The notes beneath the pieces are model-generated. The model made no database searches and was not told the DNA's origin. It saw only the letters and a list, made by a program, of their open reading frames with translations. The position numbers were made by a program, and so were the translations under genes. From contig NZ_FNQH01000007.1 of assembly GCF_900107505.1 (NCBI RefSeq), forward strand, positions 30,719 to 94,718: a stretch of 64,000 nt of DNA. The letters are read 5' to 3'. The DNA is from Trichococcus collinsii. GTDB taxonomy: Bacteria; Bacillota; Bacilli; Lactobacillales; Aerococcaceae. The first letter of the stretch is position 1. Each line of letters opens with the position of its first letter. This document shows positions 1 to 7,014 of this stretch, piece after piece.

Positions 1-280
1 CGGAATAGAAGAGCAGCGCAAAGACGGCCGTCATGATTGAAAAAACAAAAAATGAATTGCTTGTCACGGCTGCGATCGTGATGTTCCCAGACTCCAGCAC
101 ATACTGTTCGGATATTGCAGGAACCCCTTGTTGCCTATAGCTCTCATAGCCATCTTTCCAGAATTTATATTCATGAAAGACTGCATAAGCCTGCAGACTT
201 GTAACAAAAGCTAACAGGAAGCCATAGAACCGTTTCGCGCGATTCCATTCAAATGACCATAGTTCCAAAAACTTTTTCAT
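1..280 (-). CDS. ABC transporter permease, N-terminal part (cut by window edge)
   Basis: The first about 93 codons of a membrane protein are seen; the gene runs off the left edge. The start (ATG at 280-278) overlaps the stop of the upstream ATPase gene by 4 bases (ATGA), the usual sign of translational coupling. The protein begins MKKFLELWSFEWNR, has a hydrophobic helix near residues 20-33 and another near residues 76-93, with a hydrophilic loop of about 45 residues between them. This topology fits ABC-2 or YtrC/D-type exporter permeases that accompany YtrA regulators. It presumably forms the membrane channel for the ATPase next to it. The substrate is not readable from this fragment. Confidence 0.7.
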   Translation of the reverse strand, partial: MKKFLELWSFEWNRAKRFYGFLLAFVTSLQAYAVFHEYKFWKDGYESYRQQGVPAISEQYVLESGNITIAAVTSNSFFVFSIMTAVFALLFYS

Positions 281-966
281 GGCTGATACACCTCCCGCAT
301 TACATCAATGATCGCTTTTCCTTCGTTTTGTCGGACGTCTTCTGCGTAAAAGTCTTTGACGACGCGACCGTTGCGCAGCATGACGATTCTATCTAGCAAC
401 ATTTCGACCTCATCCATATGGTGGGTGGCGATGAGGACGCCCTTGTCCGTCACGAATTTGCTGGTGAAGACCTCCAGAATATCCTCCCGGGCAAAGACAT
501 CGATACCGGAAAAAGGCTCATCCATCAAATAGTACTCTGCATCCAGGGAAAGCCCCAGCAAGAAATTCACTTTTGCGCTGTTCCCTTTGGATAGATTTTT
601 CAGCTGCATCTCCGGTTCCAACCGGAAGAATGAAAGTAATTCATCCGCTTTGGCGGTATTCCAATTCGGGTAGTAGGTAGCCATAAACTGCATCGACTCC
701 GCAATTGTCATCCCACGGGGCATCGTCAGTGAGTCAGGGATATAGGAGATTTTTTCGTACAGTTGCTGCTGGATGTTCTCCCCGTCGATCGTAACCGAAC
801 CGTTATTGCGCGGAACCAGGCCCATGACGCAATTCATGAGGGTTGTTTTTCCGGTACCGTTCATTCCCGTCAGGCAAGTCACCTCGTTTTTTTTGATGGT
901 AAAACTGATATTTTCCAAAATTACTCGTTTTCCATATTTTTTTTCCAAATTCTTGATTTCAATCAT
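277..966 (-). CDS. ABC transporter ATP-binding protein (YtrB-like)
   Basis: A 229-residue ATPase with Walker A GMNGTGKT at residues 34-41, a signature LSKGN at 125-129 and Walker B ending MDEP at 148-151. The signature is LSKGN rather than LSGGQ, as is common in small exporter ATPases of the YtrB/BcrA group. It should power the membrane permease encoded just downstream, with which it overlaps by 4 bases. Upstream it overlaps the GntR-type regulator by 8 bases, so the three genes form one translationally coupled operon. The ATG is preceded by a strong GGAGG. In Bacillus, such operons respond to cell-wall-active antibiotics; that role here is inference. Confidence 0.88.
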   Translation of the reverse strand: MIEIKNLEKKYGKRVILENISFTIKKNEVTCLTGMNGTGKTTLMNCVMGLVPRNNGSVTIDGENIQQQLYEKISYIPDSLTMPRGMTIAESMQFMATYYPNWNTAKADELLSFFRLEPEMQLKNLSKGNSAKVNFLLGLSLDAEYYLMDEPFSGIDVFAREDILEVFTSKFVTDKGVLIATHHMDEVEMLLDRIVMLRNGRVVKDFYAEDVRQNEGKAIIDVMREVYQP

Positions 967-1330
967 TGGGGTCCACCTCCTTCAAGCGCGTTTTGATCAA
1001 GTTCAGTATCGCCTCATCTTCCAGTCCGATTGTCCTTACCGTTTCGATGAACGCCATTAAGGCATCTTCCAGTGTCTCTTGCCTTAATGTCTGAATCCTC
1101 GATTGACTGTCCGTTATTTTGCTGAGAGAATTTCCATCTGTATAGATCAAACCAAGCCCCTCCATTTCCTTGTAGGCACGCTGTACGGTATTCGGATTCA
1201 CTTTCAATTGTGTAGCCAGTTCCCTCCGCGAGGGTATTTCTTGTCCTGGCTGGAAATCGCCGCTGACGATTTTCTGCTTATGCATTTCGATAATCTGTTC
1301 ATAGACCGGACTTCTTTTGTCAAAAATCAC
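959..1330 (-). CDS. GntR-family (YtrA subfamily) transcriptional regulator
   Basis: A short GntR protein: an N-terminal winged helix (SPVYEQI through NPNTVQRAYKEME, roughly residues 6-65) and only a brief C-terminal helical tail, which is the YtrA subfamily architecture (about 120-130 residues, no ligand-binding domain). Two GTG starts are possible, at 1339 and 1330; the AGGTGG sequence sits five bases before the 1330 start and overlaps the 1339 one, so 1330 is preferred (123 aa). It heads the operon with an ABC exporter and probably represses it through the palindromes just upstream at 1355-1380 and 1405-1422. Confidence 0.85.
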   Translation of the reverse strand: MIFDKRSPVYEQIIEMHKQKIVSGDFQPGQEIPSRRELATQLKVNPNTVQRAYKEMEGLGLIYTDGNSLSKITDSQSRIQTLRQETLEDALMAFIETVRTIGLEDEAILNLIKTRLKEVDPND

Positions 1331-1354
1331 TTTTCCCACCTGCCTTTTTCGGTC

Positions 1355-1380
1355 AAGTGTATTAATTGATTAATACACTT
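1355..1380. promoter_or_regulatory. Probable operator of the YtrA-type regulator (perfect inverted repeat)
   Basis: AAGTGTATTAAT and its exact reverse complement ATTAATACACTT are separated by two bases. It lies 25 bases before the regulator start, where an autorepressor would bind. GntR/YtrA proteins bind such AT-rich palindromes; the assignment to this regulator is by position. Confidence 0.65.
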
Positions 1381-1404
1381 GGGGTAAAAAATATATGTGT
1401 AAGT

Positions 1405-1422
1405 GTATTATATGGATAATAC
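1405..1422. promoter_or_regulatory. Second operator-like inverted repeat
   Basis: GTATTAT and ATAATAC are separated by ATGG. It is preceded by AAGT, so it shares the AAGTGTATTA half-site with the palindrome at 1355-1380. The two sites are 50 bases apart centre to centre, near five helical turns, which could allow cooperative binding. Confidence 0.5.
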
Positions 1423-1425
1423 AGC

Positions 1426-1471
1426 AGTAAGTCAATCAGCAACCTGATGATAGGATGTTGATTGACTTACT
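1426..1471. terminator. Hairpin between lipoprotein gene and regulator promoter
   Basis: AGTAAGTCAATCA pairs exactly with TGATTGACTTACT across a 20-base loop. It lies just downstream of the lipoprotein gene on the minus strand. There is no T-run on that strand directly after the stem, and on the plus strand the T6 run starts 8 bases after it, so it is only a probable terminator. Confidence 0.45.
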
Positions 1472-1485
1472 GGTGGCATTTTTTG

Positions 1486-2250
1486 TCAAAATGAAGAATC
1501 TGCCGTCTCAGCGATACTCTCTGCTGGATTGAAATCAGGCACTGTCTTCAATTTTTGCGCTTGATTGTACAGATCAAACTCGCCTGTCAGTTCCGTTGTG
1601 ACGGTCGTCTTCTGATCCGAATGTATGGCTGTGGAACGGTAATGGAACTCGGTCAGATAGAAGCTTTCGGCATCCAAATGGATAGCAATCTCGTAATCGG
1701 TCTGTTCCGTTGGCAGGGTTTGGAACAGGTAGTTGAGCTCTTTGTTCAGAGCGTCATCGCTGCCGGAAAAGCTCAGCAAATACTCATCCCCATCCAGTTC
1801 AAGGGTGCCGTATTCTTCAATGATTTGGCTGAGTTCGATAAACGTCTCCAGCGGATAAACCTGCAGAGTGGCCAATGGGACATCGGGGGTGGCATAAGCG
1901 GTCCAATCGGTATCATCAGTCCGGATGTAACCCACTTCAGGCGTCACATAGAAATCGGATTTTGTTGCAGGATAGTTGCTGTTCTTGTCGATCCGTTTTC
2001 CGTAGCCGGATTTCTCTTCCGGGAACAGCGTCGCGTCGGAGGTTGTGTACTGCTCGTTCACCGCTGTAGCTCCATTCAGGTCCTCTTTAGCGGTCGTTGT
2101 GGTCAACGCGACGAACTGGTGGTAGCTGTCGAGGTCGGCGGAACGGTTGATCAAGTTCTGCATGACTTCTTCCCCCGGCAGAGCGCTCCTGCAGGCGGAA
2201 AGCATTAACAGTGGAAGGAGCAGCAGCGCGGAGAATATTGTCTTTTTCAA
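1486..2250 (-). CDS. Predicted lipoprotein of unknown function (DUF6612-like)
   Basis: A secreted lipoprotein of 254 residues with a classic signal: KK, a hydrophobic stretch and the lipobox LSAC. A reading frame is open 15 bases further upstream, but the GGAGG lies within that extension, eight bases before a TTG codon at 2250; that TTG gives MKKTIFSALLLL and is taken as the start. The mature part is rich in Thr, Asp and Glu, with beta-type alternation (TTELTGEFDLYNQ), resembling LolA-fold lipoproteins annotated as DUF6612. No catalytic motif is seen. It is a single gene downstream of the ytr-like operon's promoter region and convergent with nothing. Function unknown. Confidence 0.72.
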   Translation of the reverse strand: MKKTIFSALLLLPLLMLSACRSALPGEEVMQNLINRSADLDSYHQFVALTTTTAKEDLNGATAVNEQYTTSDATLFPEEKSGYGKRIDKNSNYPATKSDFYVTPEVGYIRTDDTDWTAYATPDVPLATLQVYPLETFIELSQIIEEYGTLELDGDEYLLSFSGSDDALNKELNYLFQTLPTEQTDYEIAIHLDAESFYLTEFHYRSTAIHSDQKTTVTTELTGEFDLYNQAQKLKTVPDFNPAESIAETADSSF

Positions 2251-2407
2251 GGGAGGTGCCTCCAAATCTATAGTAAAAGTATGGGATTATTTAGGGTGTT
2301 GGGGATCTGCCCAATGCGGGCAATCTTTTCTCATTGTACAAGAGAATGTATGATTGCGAAAGGGCGGAATTTCATGTGGGAAGCTAGCTGAGGATAAAAG
2401 CGCTGGT

Positions 2408-2436
2408 TTGCTATAGCACGGAGACCATTCTATAAT
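2408..2436 (+). promoter_or_regulatory. Promoter of the AraC-type msm regulator
   Basis: TTGCTA, a 17-base spacer and TATAAT lie 45 bases before the regulator start. Confidence 0.6.
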
Positions 2437-2480
2437 GGGAGTAGCGGATACAAGCGGAAATAAAGACCGAGGTGATGAAA

Positions 2481-3317
2481 ATGGATGAGGATTTTTTTAA
2501 AGAAGAAATCTATTATAGAGACCTTTATTACACAACCAAAGGAAAAGAGGAGTGTGCTCCCAATCATAGTTTCGGACCAACTGTCCGGGAATATTTTTTG
2601 ATTCATATCATTATGAAGGGTAAGGGCTACTTCGAGATTGGCAACAGCCGGTTTAACCTGAAAGAAGGCCAATTCTTCATCATCTATCCGAACGTGATGA
2701 CCTATTACCAAGCTGATGAAGAGGATCCTTGGGAATATTACTGGATCGGCATGCAAGGCGAGCAGTTGGAGGCCTTGCTGGAGGCCATCGGATTCCGGGT
2801 TTCGCATCCAGTGGGGAATGTGAAAAATTTCGGCCAAGTAAAAGAGATGATGCAGGAAATCATGGCGGCCAATCCATTCGATATTTTGTCGCGGTTGCGG
2901 TTGCAAGGGCAATTGTACCTTCTGTTGAGCCTGTTAGGGCACGATCTGAACGGCACCGAAATCAAACAGATCGAGAAAATCAACAAAGGCGTCGAATATA
3001 CAAAAAGGGCGCTTGAAATCATTAAAGACAGATATCGGGATGTCGATTTTCAAATCGGTGACATTAGTCGGGAACTGTCTTTGAACGATTCCTACTTGAC
3101 TTCGGTTTTCCATAAAACGACAAACCGGACACCGCATGAATATTTGATTGAGTTCCGTGTTTTTAAAAGCCGTGAATATCTGGAAACGACGGATCTCAGC
3201 ATTGCCGAAATCGCCGAGAAGGTCGGCTACAAAAATCCTTTGAGCTTCACGCGCATCTTCAAAAGCAAGATGGAGATGTCTCCGAGGGCTTATGTAAAGA
3301 AAGTCAAAACGAAATAG
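2481..3317 (+). CDS. msmR: AraC-family activator of the msm operon
   Basis: A 278-residue AraC regulator. The N-terminal half is a cupin-like sugar-sensing domain (FNLKEGQFFIIYPN, about residues 50-65); the C-terminal 100 residues carry the two helix-turn-helix units (DISRELSLNDSYLTSVFHK and IAEIAEKVGYKNPLSFTRIF). GTG, ATG and ATG codons occur in frame at 2472, 2475 and 2481; the GAGGTG motif fits only the last. It is followed by its own terminator and then by the sugar transporter and hydrolase genes, the same gene set as the Streptococcus mutans msm system, where MsmR activates in response to raffinose or melibiose. The same role is inferred here. Confidence 0.85.
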   Translation: MDEDFFKEEIYYRDLYYTTKGKEECAPNHSFGPTVREYFLIHIIMKGKGYFEIGNSRFNLKEGQFFIIYPNVMTYYQADEEDPWEYYWIGMQGEQLEALLEAIGFRVSHPVGNVKNFGQVKEMMQEIMAANPFDILSRLRLQGQLYLLLSLLGHDLNGTEIKQIEKINKGVEYTKRALEIIKDRYRDVDFQIGDISRELSLNDSYLTSVFHKTTNRTPHEYLIEFRVFKSREYLETTDLSIAEIAEKVGYKNPLSFTRIFKSKMEMSPRAYVKKVKTK

Positions 3318-3340
3318 TATAGCAAGGTAAGGTGGACAAC

Positions 3341-3400
3341 AAAGGTCGGACCGCTTGGCAACGGCTGTAAATCCGGTTCCGGGCAGGTCCGGCCTTTTTA
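3341..3400 (+). terminator. Rho-independent terminator after msmR
   Basis: AAAGGTCGGACC pairs with GGTCCGGCCTTT (one G-U) and runs into a T5 tract. It separates the regulator from the transporter operon. Confidence 0.8.
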
Positions 3401-3448
3401 CTTTAACAGCAAGATCTTGGAGCATATACGCTGATAATTTCAAAATCA

Positions 3449-3468
3449 ACAAAAATGCATGTTTTTGT
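3449..3468. promoter_or_regulatory. Inverted repeat in the msmE upstream region
   Basis: ACAAAAA and TTTTTGT flank TGCATG. It lies in the 326-base gap between msmR and msmE, upstream of the cre site, where an AraC activator could bind. Binding is inference; AraC sites are more often direct repeats. Confidence 0.3.
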
Positions 3469-3526
3469 ATGGTTGAATATCTATCAGAGGCCTCTTATAT
3501 TTGGTATTATAAGGACATCAAAACAA

Positions 3527-3538
3527 GTAAACGTTTAC
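3527..3538. promoter_or_regulatory. cre site (CcpA operator) before msmE
   Basis: GTAAACGTTTAC is a perfect palindrome; with its flanks, the bottom strand reads TGTAAACGTTTACT, close to the cre consensus. It is 105 bases upstream of msmE and 17 bases after a possible -10 (TATTAT at 3505-3510), a place where CcpA would block transcription. Glucose repression of the operon is therefore likely. Confidence 0.75.
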
Positions 3539-3643
3539 AAGTTGGTTGTTTTTGAATAGCTCATGCGCAATTTTTCTGGGGTCTAAAAGTTTCTTTGTTT
3601 TCAACTATACAATTTTATAGATAAAAGAAAAGGTGGAGAAGAG

Positions 3644-4918
3644 ATGTTAAAGAATTGGAAGAAAGTATCATTAGCTGCAGTATTATTATCAGGACTTGTT
3701 TTAGGGGCGTGCGGAAACGGTTCCGATGGCGGAAACGATTCGGGTGATGTGACCATCACTTACGGCATTTGGGACAAAATCCAACAACCGGGTATGGAAG
3801 CGATAGCGGAAGCTTTTGAAGCGGAGAACCCGGGCATAGACGTAAAAGTGGAAGTGACACCTTGGGATCAATACTGGACCAAATTGGAAGCGGGCGCAAA
3901 AGGCGAAAGCATGCCGGATGTATTCTGGATGCACTCCAACGAAATCGCGAAATACGCAACGGGCGGCGTCCTGATGGATCTGTCGGAAACCTACGCAAAC
4001 AGTGAAGTGACTTCTTTGGATCATTTCCCAGAAGAGTTGGTCGAATTGTATTCTGCTGACGATGCGCTTTATGGTATCCCGAAAGATTACGATACAATCG
4101 CACTATGGTACAACAAAACGCTGTTCGACGCAGCGGGCGTTGCTTATCCGGATGAAACTTGGACTTGGGACACGATGTTGGCAGCTGCTCAAACGTTGAC
4201 AGATCCCGACAACGGCGTATACGGCATCCTGGCTCCTTTGAACAGACAGGAAGGCTACCACAACTTCATCTTCCAGAACGGCGGCTACGTATTGTCCGAT
4301 GACAAGACCCAATCTGGATTCCGTCTGGACGAAACGATCGAAGCTGTGCAATGGTATGCGGATCTGAGCGTGAAATATGGCGTGTCACCGACACAAAGTC
4401 AATTTGCAGAGAACACAAACTTATCCTTCTTCCAATCAGGACGCGGCGCAATGGGCTTCTTCGGTTCTTGGATGACAGGGGAAATGGCCAACAATGACTA
4501 TACGGCTGCCAATGCCGATGTAGCACCATTACCGCAAGGCAAACAAGCAGCAACAATATTCAATGGCTTGGCGAACTCCGTTGCGGCTTCAACTGATAAT
4601 GAAGAAGCAGCCCTGAAATTCGTTGAATTCCTGGGAACAGAGGAAGCGATGCGTCTGCAAGGCGAGAACGGCGCAGCTATCCCGGCTTATGAAGGAACAG
4701 AAGAGACATTTGTAAATGCCTACAGCCAATTCAATATGCAAGTCTATGTGGACCAAATGGAGAATGCCTACATCAAGCCTTACTCAGCAGAAACAGCTCG
4801 TTGGGAAGATGTTGAAAACAATGCTTTGATGCCGGTATTTGACGGTAAAGCGACTGTTAAAGAAGTCGCTGCAGATATCGTCGCGGGCGTTGAAGAAGTT
4901 TTAGCGAGCGAAAAATAA
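3644..4918 (+). CDS. msmE: Sugar ABC transporter substrate-binding lipoprotein
   Basis: A 424-residue family 1 (CUT1) solute-binding protein. The signal peptide ends in the lipobox LGAC, with Cys23 as the lipidated residue; the mature protein has the usual pattern (ITYGIWDK, WYNKTLFDAAGV, FFGSWMTGE) of MalE/MsmE-type proteins. It captures oligosaccharides outside the membrane and delivers them to the two permeases encoded next. Gene neighbours (alpha-galactosidase, sucrose phosphorylase) point to raffinose-family sugars, melibiose or isomalto-oligosaccharides. A cre site lies upstream. The start has an AGGTGGAGAAGAG ribosome site. Confidence 0.9.
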   Translation: MLKNWKKVSLAAVLLSGLVLGACGNGSDGGNDSGDVTITYGIWDKIQQPGMEAIAEAFEAENPGIDVKVEVTPWDQYWTKLEAGAKGESMPDVFWMHSNEIAKYATGGVLMDLSETYANSEVTSLDHFPEELVELYSADDALYGIPKDYDTIALWYNKTLFDAAGVAYPDETWTWDTMLAAAQTLTDPDNGVYGILAPLNRQEGYHNFIFQNGGYVLSDDKTQSGFRLDETIEAVQWYADLSVKYGVSPTQSQFAENTNLSFFQSGRGAMGFFGSWMTGEMANNDYTAANADVAPLPQGKQAATIFNGLANSVAASTDNEEAALKFVEFLGTEEAMRLQGENGAAIPAYEGTEETFVNAYSQFNMQVYVDQMENAYIKPYSAETARWEDVENNALMPVFDGKATVKEVAADIVAGVEEVLASEK

Positions 4919-4926
4919 AAAAAATA

Positions 4927-4965
4927 GAAGGCCGCTTATGGGGACTAACCCTATAAGTGGCTTTC
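4927..4965 (+). terminator. Intercistronic hairpin between msmE and msmF
   Basis: GAAGGCCGCTTAT-GGG pairs with CCC-ATAAGTGGCTTTC using several G-U pairs. There is no long T-run, so it probably protects or attenuates, giving more binding protein than permease, as is common in sugar ABC operons. Confidence 0.5.
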
Positions 4966-4986
4966 AAATATATAGAGGTGAATGTG

Positions 4987-5925
4987 ATGAAATCGGATGT
5001 AACAATCCCTAAAGAAAAAACGGTAGGAACGGTGACACCTAAGGAACGCAAAAGGAAGATGGCGATGTGGGGCTGGTTTTTTATCGCTCCAACATTAATC
5101 GGGCTTATGATCCTGAACGTCATCCCATTGTTCCAGTCGCTGTATATGAGCTTCCAGAGTGTGAGTACGTTCGGCACCTCAACCTTTGTCGGGCTGGACA
5201 ACTACCTGCAGATGCTGAAAGATCCTGAATTTTGGCAATCATTGAAAAATACCTTCTTCTACGCCGCCATCCAAGTACCCATCACAATGATCCTGTCGCT
5301 TTTCTTTGCGGTACTGATGAACACGAAGATAAAAGCGGTCGGACTGTACCGGACCATATTCTTCTTGCCGATGATCGCCGCCCCGGCTGCCGTGGCCATG
5401 GTTTGGCGCTGGCTGTTCAATTCGGAATACGGCTTGCTGAATGCGGTGCTGGATAAAATCGGTTATTCCGGAAACATCTTATGGATCACCGACCCTGAAG
5501 TGGCAATCTGGTCGATCATCATCGTCGGAATCTGGACAAATGTCGGATACAACATGATTCTGCTGTTGGCAGGTTTAAAGGAAATACCGAAAGAATATTA
5601 TGAAGCGGCTGTCGTTGATGGCGCCGGACCGCTGAAGCAATTCTTCTCAATCACACTGCCTTTGCTTTCGCCACAACTGTTCTTTGTTTCCGTAACGAGC
5701 GTCATCAGTGCCCTGCAGGTATTCGACGTCATTTTCATGATGTTCGACCGCACGAATCTGGCGCTGAAGAGTACGCAGTCGCTCGTATACATGTTCTTCA
5801 ATGAGTCATTTGTACTTAATGATAAAGGCTACGGCTCGGCTGTTGCCATCTCATTGGTTCTTATCATCATGGCGATCACCGGCATTCAGCTGTTGGCGCA
5901 GAAAAAATGGGTCACCTACGATTAG
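4987..5925 (+). CDS. msmF: Sugar ABC transporter permease, MsmF type
   Basis: A CUT1 inner-membrane permease of 312 residues with six predicted helices and the EAA loop (EYYEAAVVDGAG...TLPLL) that contacts the ATPase. The reading frame extends 30 bases further upstream, but GAGGTG at 4975-4980 places the start at ATG 4987. It forms a heterodimer with the next gene product. The ATPase is not in this operon; the MsmK-type gene at 13622-14731 is the obvious partner. Confidence 0.9.
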   Translation: MKSDVTIPKEKTVGTVTPKERKRKMAMWGWFFIAPTLIGLMILNVIPLFQSLYMSFQSVSTFGTSTFVGLDNYLQMLKDPEFWQSLKNTFFYAAIQVPITMILSLFFAVLMNTKIKAVGLYRTIFFLPMIAAPAAVAMVWRWLFNSEYGLLNAVLDKIGYSGNILWITDPEVAIWSIIIVGIWTNVGYNMILLLAGLKEIPKEYYEAAVVDGAGPLKQFFSITLPLLSPQLFFVSVTSVISALQVFDVIFMMFDRTNLALKSTQSLVYMFFNESFVLNDKGYGSAVAISLVLIIMAITGIQLLAQKKWVTYD

Positions 5926-5937
5926 GAGTGAATAAAT

Positions 5938-6762
5938 ATGAAGATAAAAATGAATAAAACGACCGCATTGATCCACATTGTGCTGATCATCGGCTCCTTG
6001 CTGATGGTCGTGCCGTTCTTGTGGATGGTCCTGACCTCAGGGAAAACAATCAGCGAATCCACACAAATACCCCCGCAAATTTTCCCGGAAGTGTTTCAAA
6101 TCGAGAACTATCGGGCGGTATGGGATTCCTTGCCATTCGTCAGTTTCTATATCAATACAGGATTGATGATCGCCCTCAGGGTATTGACATCGACGCTCTT
6201 CAGCGCCATGGCGGCCTTTGCAGTTGCGAAACTGTCCTTCCCGGGGAAAAACCTGTTTTTCGCTATCGTGCTGACACAGATGATGATCCCTTCGCAGATC
6301 TATCTGACTCCGCAATATTTGCTGGTCCAAAATCTGGGACTTTTGAACACAATCTCCGCTTTGGTCATCCCAGGCATCGTCTCCGCTTTCGGAACTTTCC
6401 TGCTGCGCCAATTTTTCATAAAATTGCCTGATGAACTGATGGAAGCCGCAACGATTGATGGTGCGACGACCTGGCAAGTATTCTACCGCATCTATATGCC
6501 ATTGGCGCGTTCCGGTTTAGTGGCTTTGGGCATCTTCACGTCTCTGTTCGCTTTCAAGGATTTGATGTGGCCACTCGTCGTCAACATGTCTCAGGACAAA
6601 ATGACACTGTCGGCTGGATTGGCCAGCCTACAAGGGCAATTCACAACCAATTATCCGCAACTGATGGCCGGATCGGTCATCGCGATCATCCCGATGATCA
6701 TCCTTTACATCATATTCCAAAAACAATTCATCGAGGGCATCGCTACAACCGGCGGGAAGTAA
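5938..6762 (+). CDS. msmG: Sugar ABC transporter permease, MsmG type
   Basis: The second CUT1 permease, 274 residues, six helices, with the EAA loop ELMEAATIDGATTWQVFYRI. It starts 12 bases after msmF with a clear TAGGAGTG ribosome site, so the two are co-translated. Immediately after its stop codon lies a 185-base structured repeat (6763-6948), which may separate expression of the transporter from the enzymes downstream. Confidence 0.9.
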   Translation: MKIKMNKTTALIHIVLIIGSLLMVVPFLWMVLTSGKTISESTQIPPQIFPEVFQIENYRAVWDSLPFVSFYINTGLMIALRVLTSTLFSAMAAFAVAKLSFPGKNLFFAIVLTQMMIPSQIYLTPQYLLVQNLGLLNTISALVIPGIVSAFGTFLLRQFFIKLPDELMEAATIDGATTWQVFYRIYMPLARSGLVALGIFTSLFAFKDLMWPLVVNMSQDKMTLSAGLASLQGQFTTNYPQLMAGSVIAIIPMIILYIIFQKQFIEGIATTGGK

Positions 6763-6948
6763 GAAAAGCGGTCCAAGCCCGCTCTGCCTCGAAAGAAATT
6801 TAGGAAATCTGGCCCTGAATGAGCATCGCAGAGCGCAATGGGTCAGATTTATCTAATTTCCGAGAGGCAGGCTTGGACCGCTAGCCATCATTATTTGATG
6901 CACGAAACGCTCTGCAAACCTGTAAGACACCAAAGGTGATGCGTTTTT
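6763..6948 (+). repeat. Structured intergenic repeat, copy A
   Basis: Starts at the msmG stop codon. AGCGGTCCAAGCC at 6767-6779 pairs exactly with GGCTTGGACCGCT at 6870-6882, and the stem continues inward with mismatches (CTGCCTCG with CGAGAGGCAG; AAATCTG with CAGATTT). The loop holds TGAGCATCGCAGAGCGCAAT; the 3' part holds GCTAGCCATC, then CACCAAAGGTG followed by ATGCG and a T-run, which could itself be a small terminator. The same boxes in the same order occur at 51152-51465. Not a family I can name. Confidence 0.7.
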
Positions 6949-7014
6949 GATATTAACAAATTGATTGATTTATAAAATACAACTTAACGATATTTGAGAA
7001 TGAGGTAACTGATA

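Noticed and set aside
1555..2208. 217-codon open frame on the plus strand
   Set aside because: Antisense to the lipoprotein gene, which has a clear signal peptide and ribosome site.
3449..3468. Terminator for msmR
   Set aside because: The inverted repeat has only 7-base AT arms and lies after a much better GC-rich terminator at 3341-3400.
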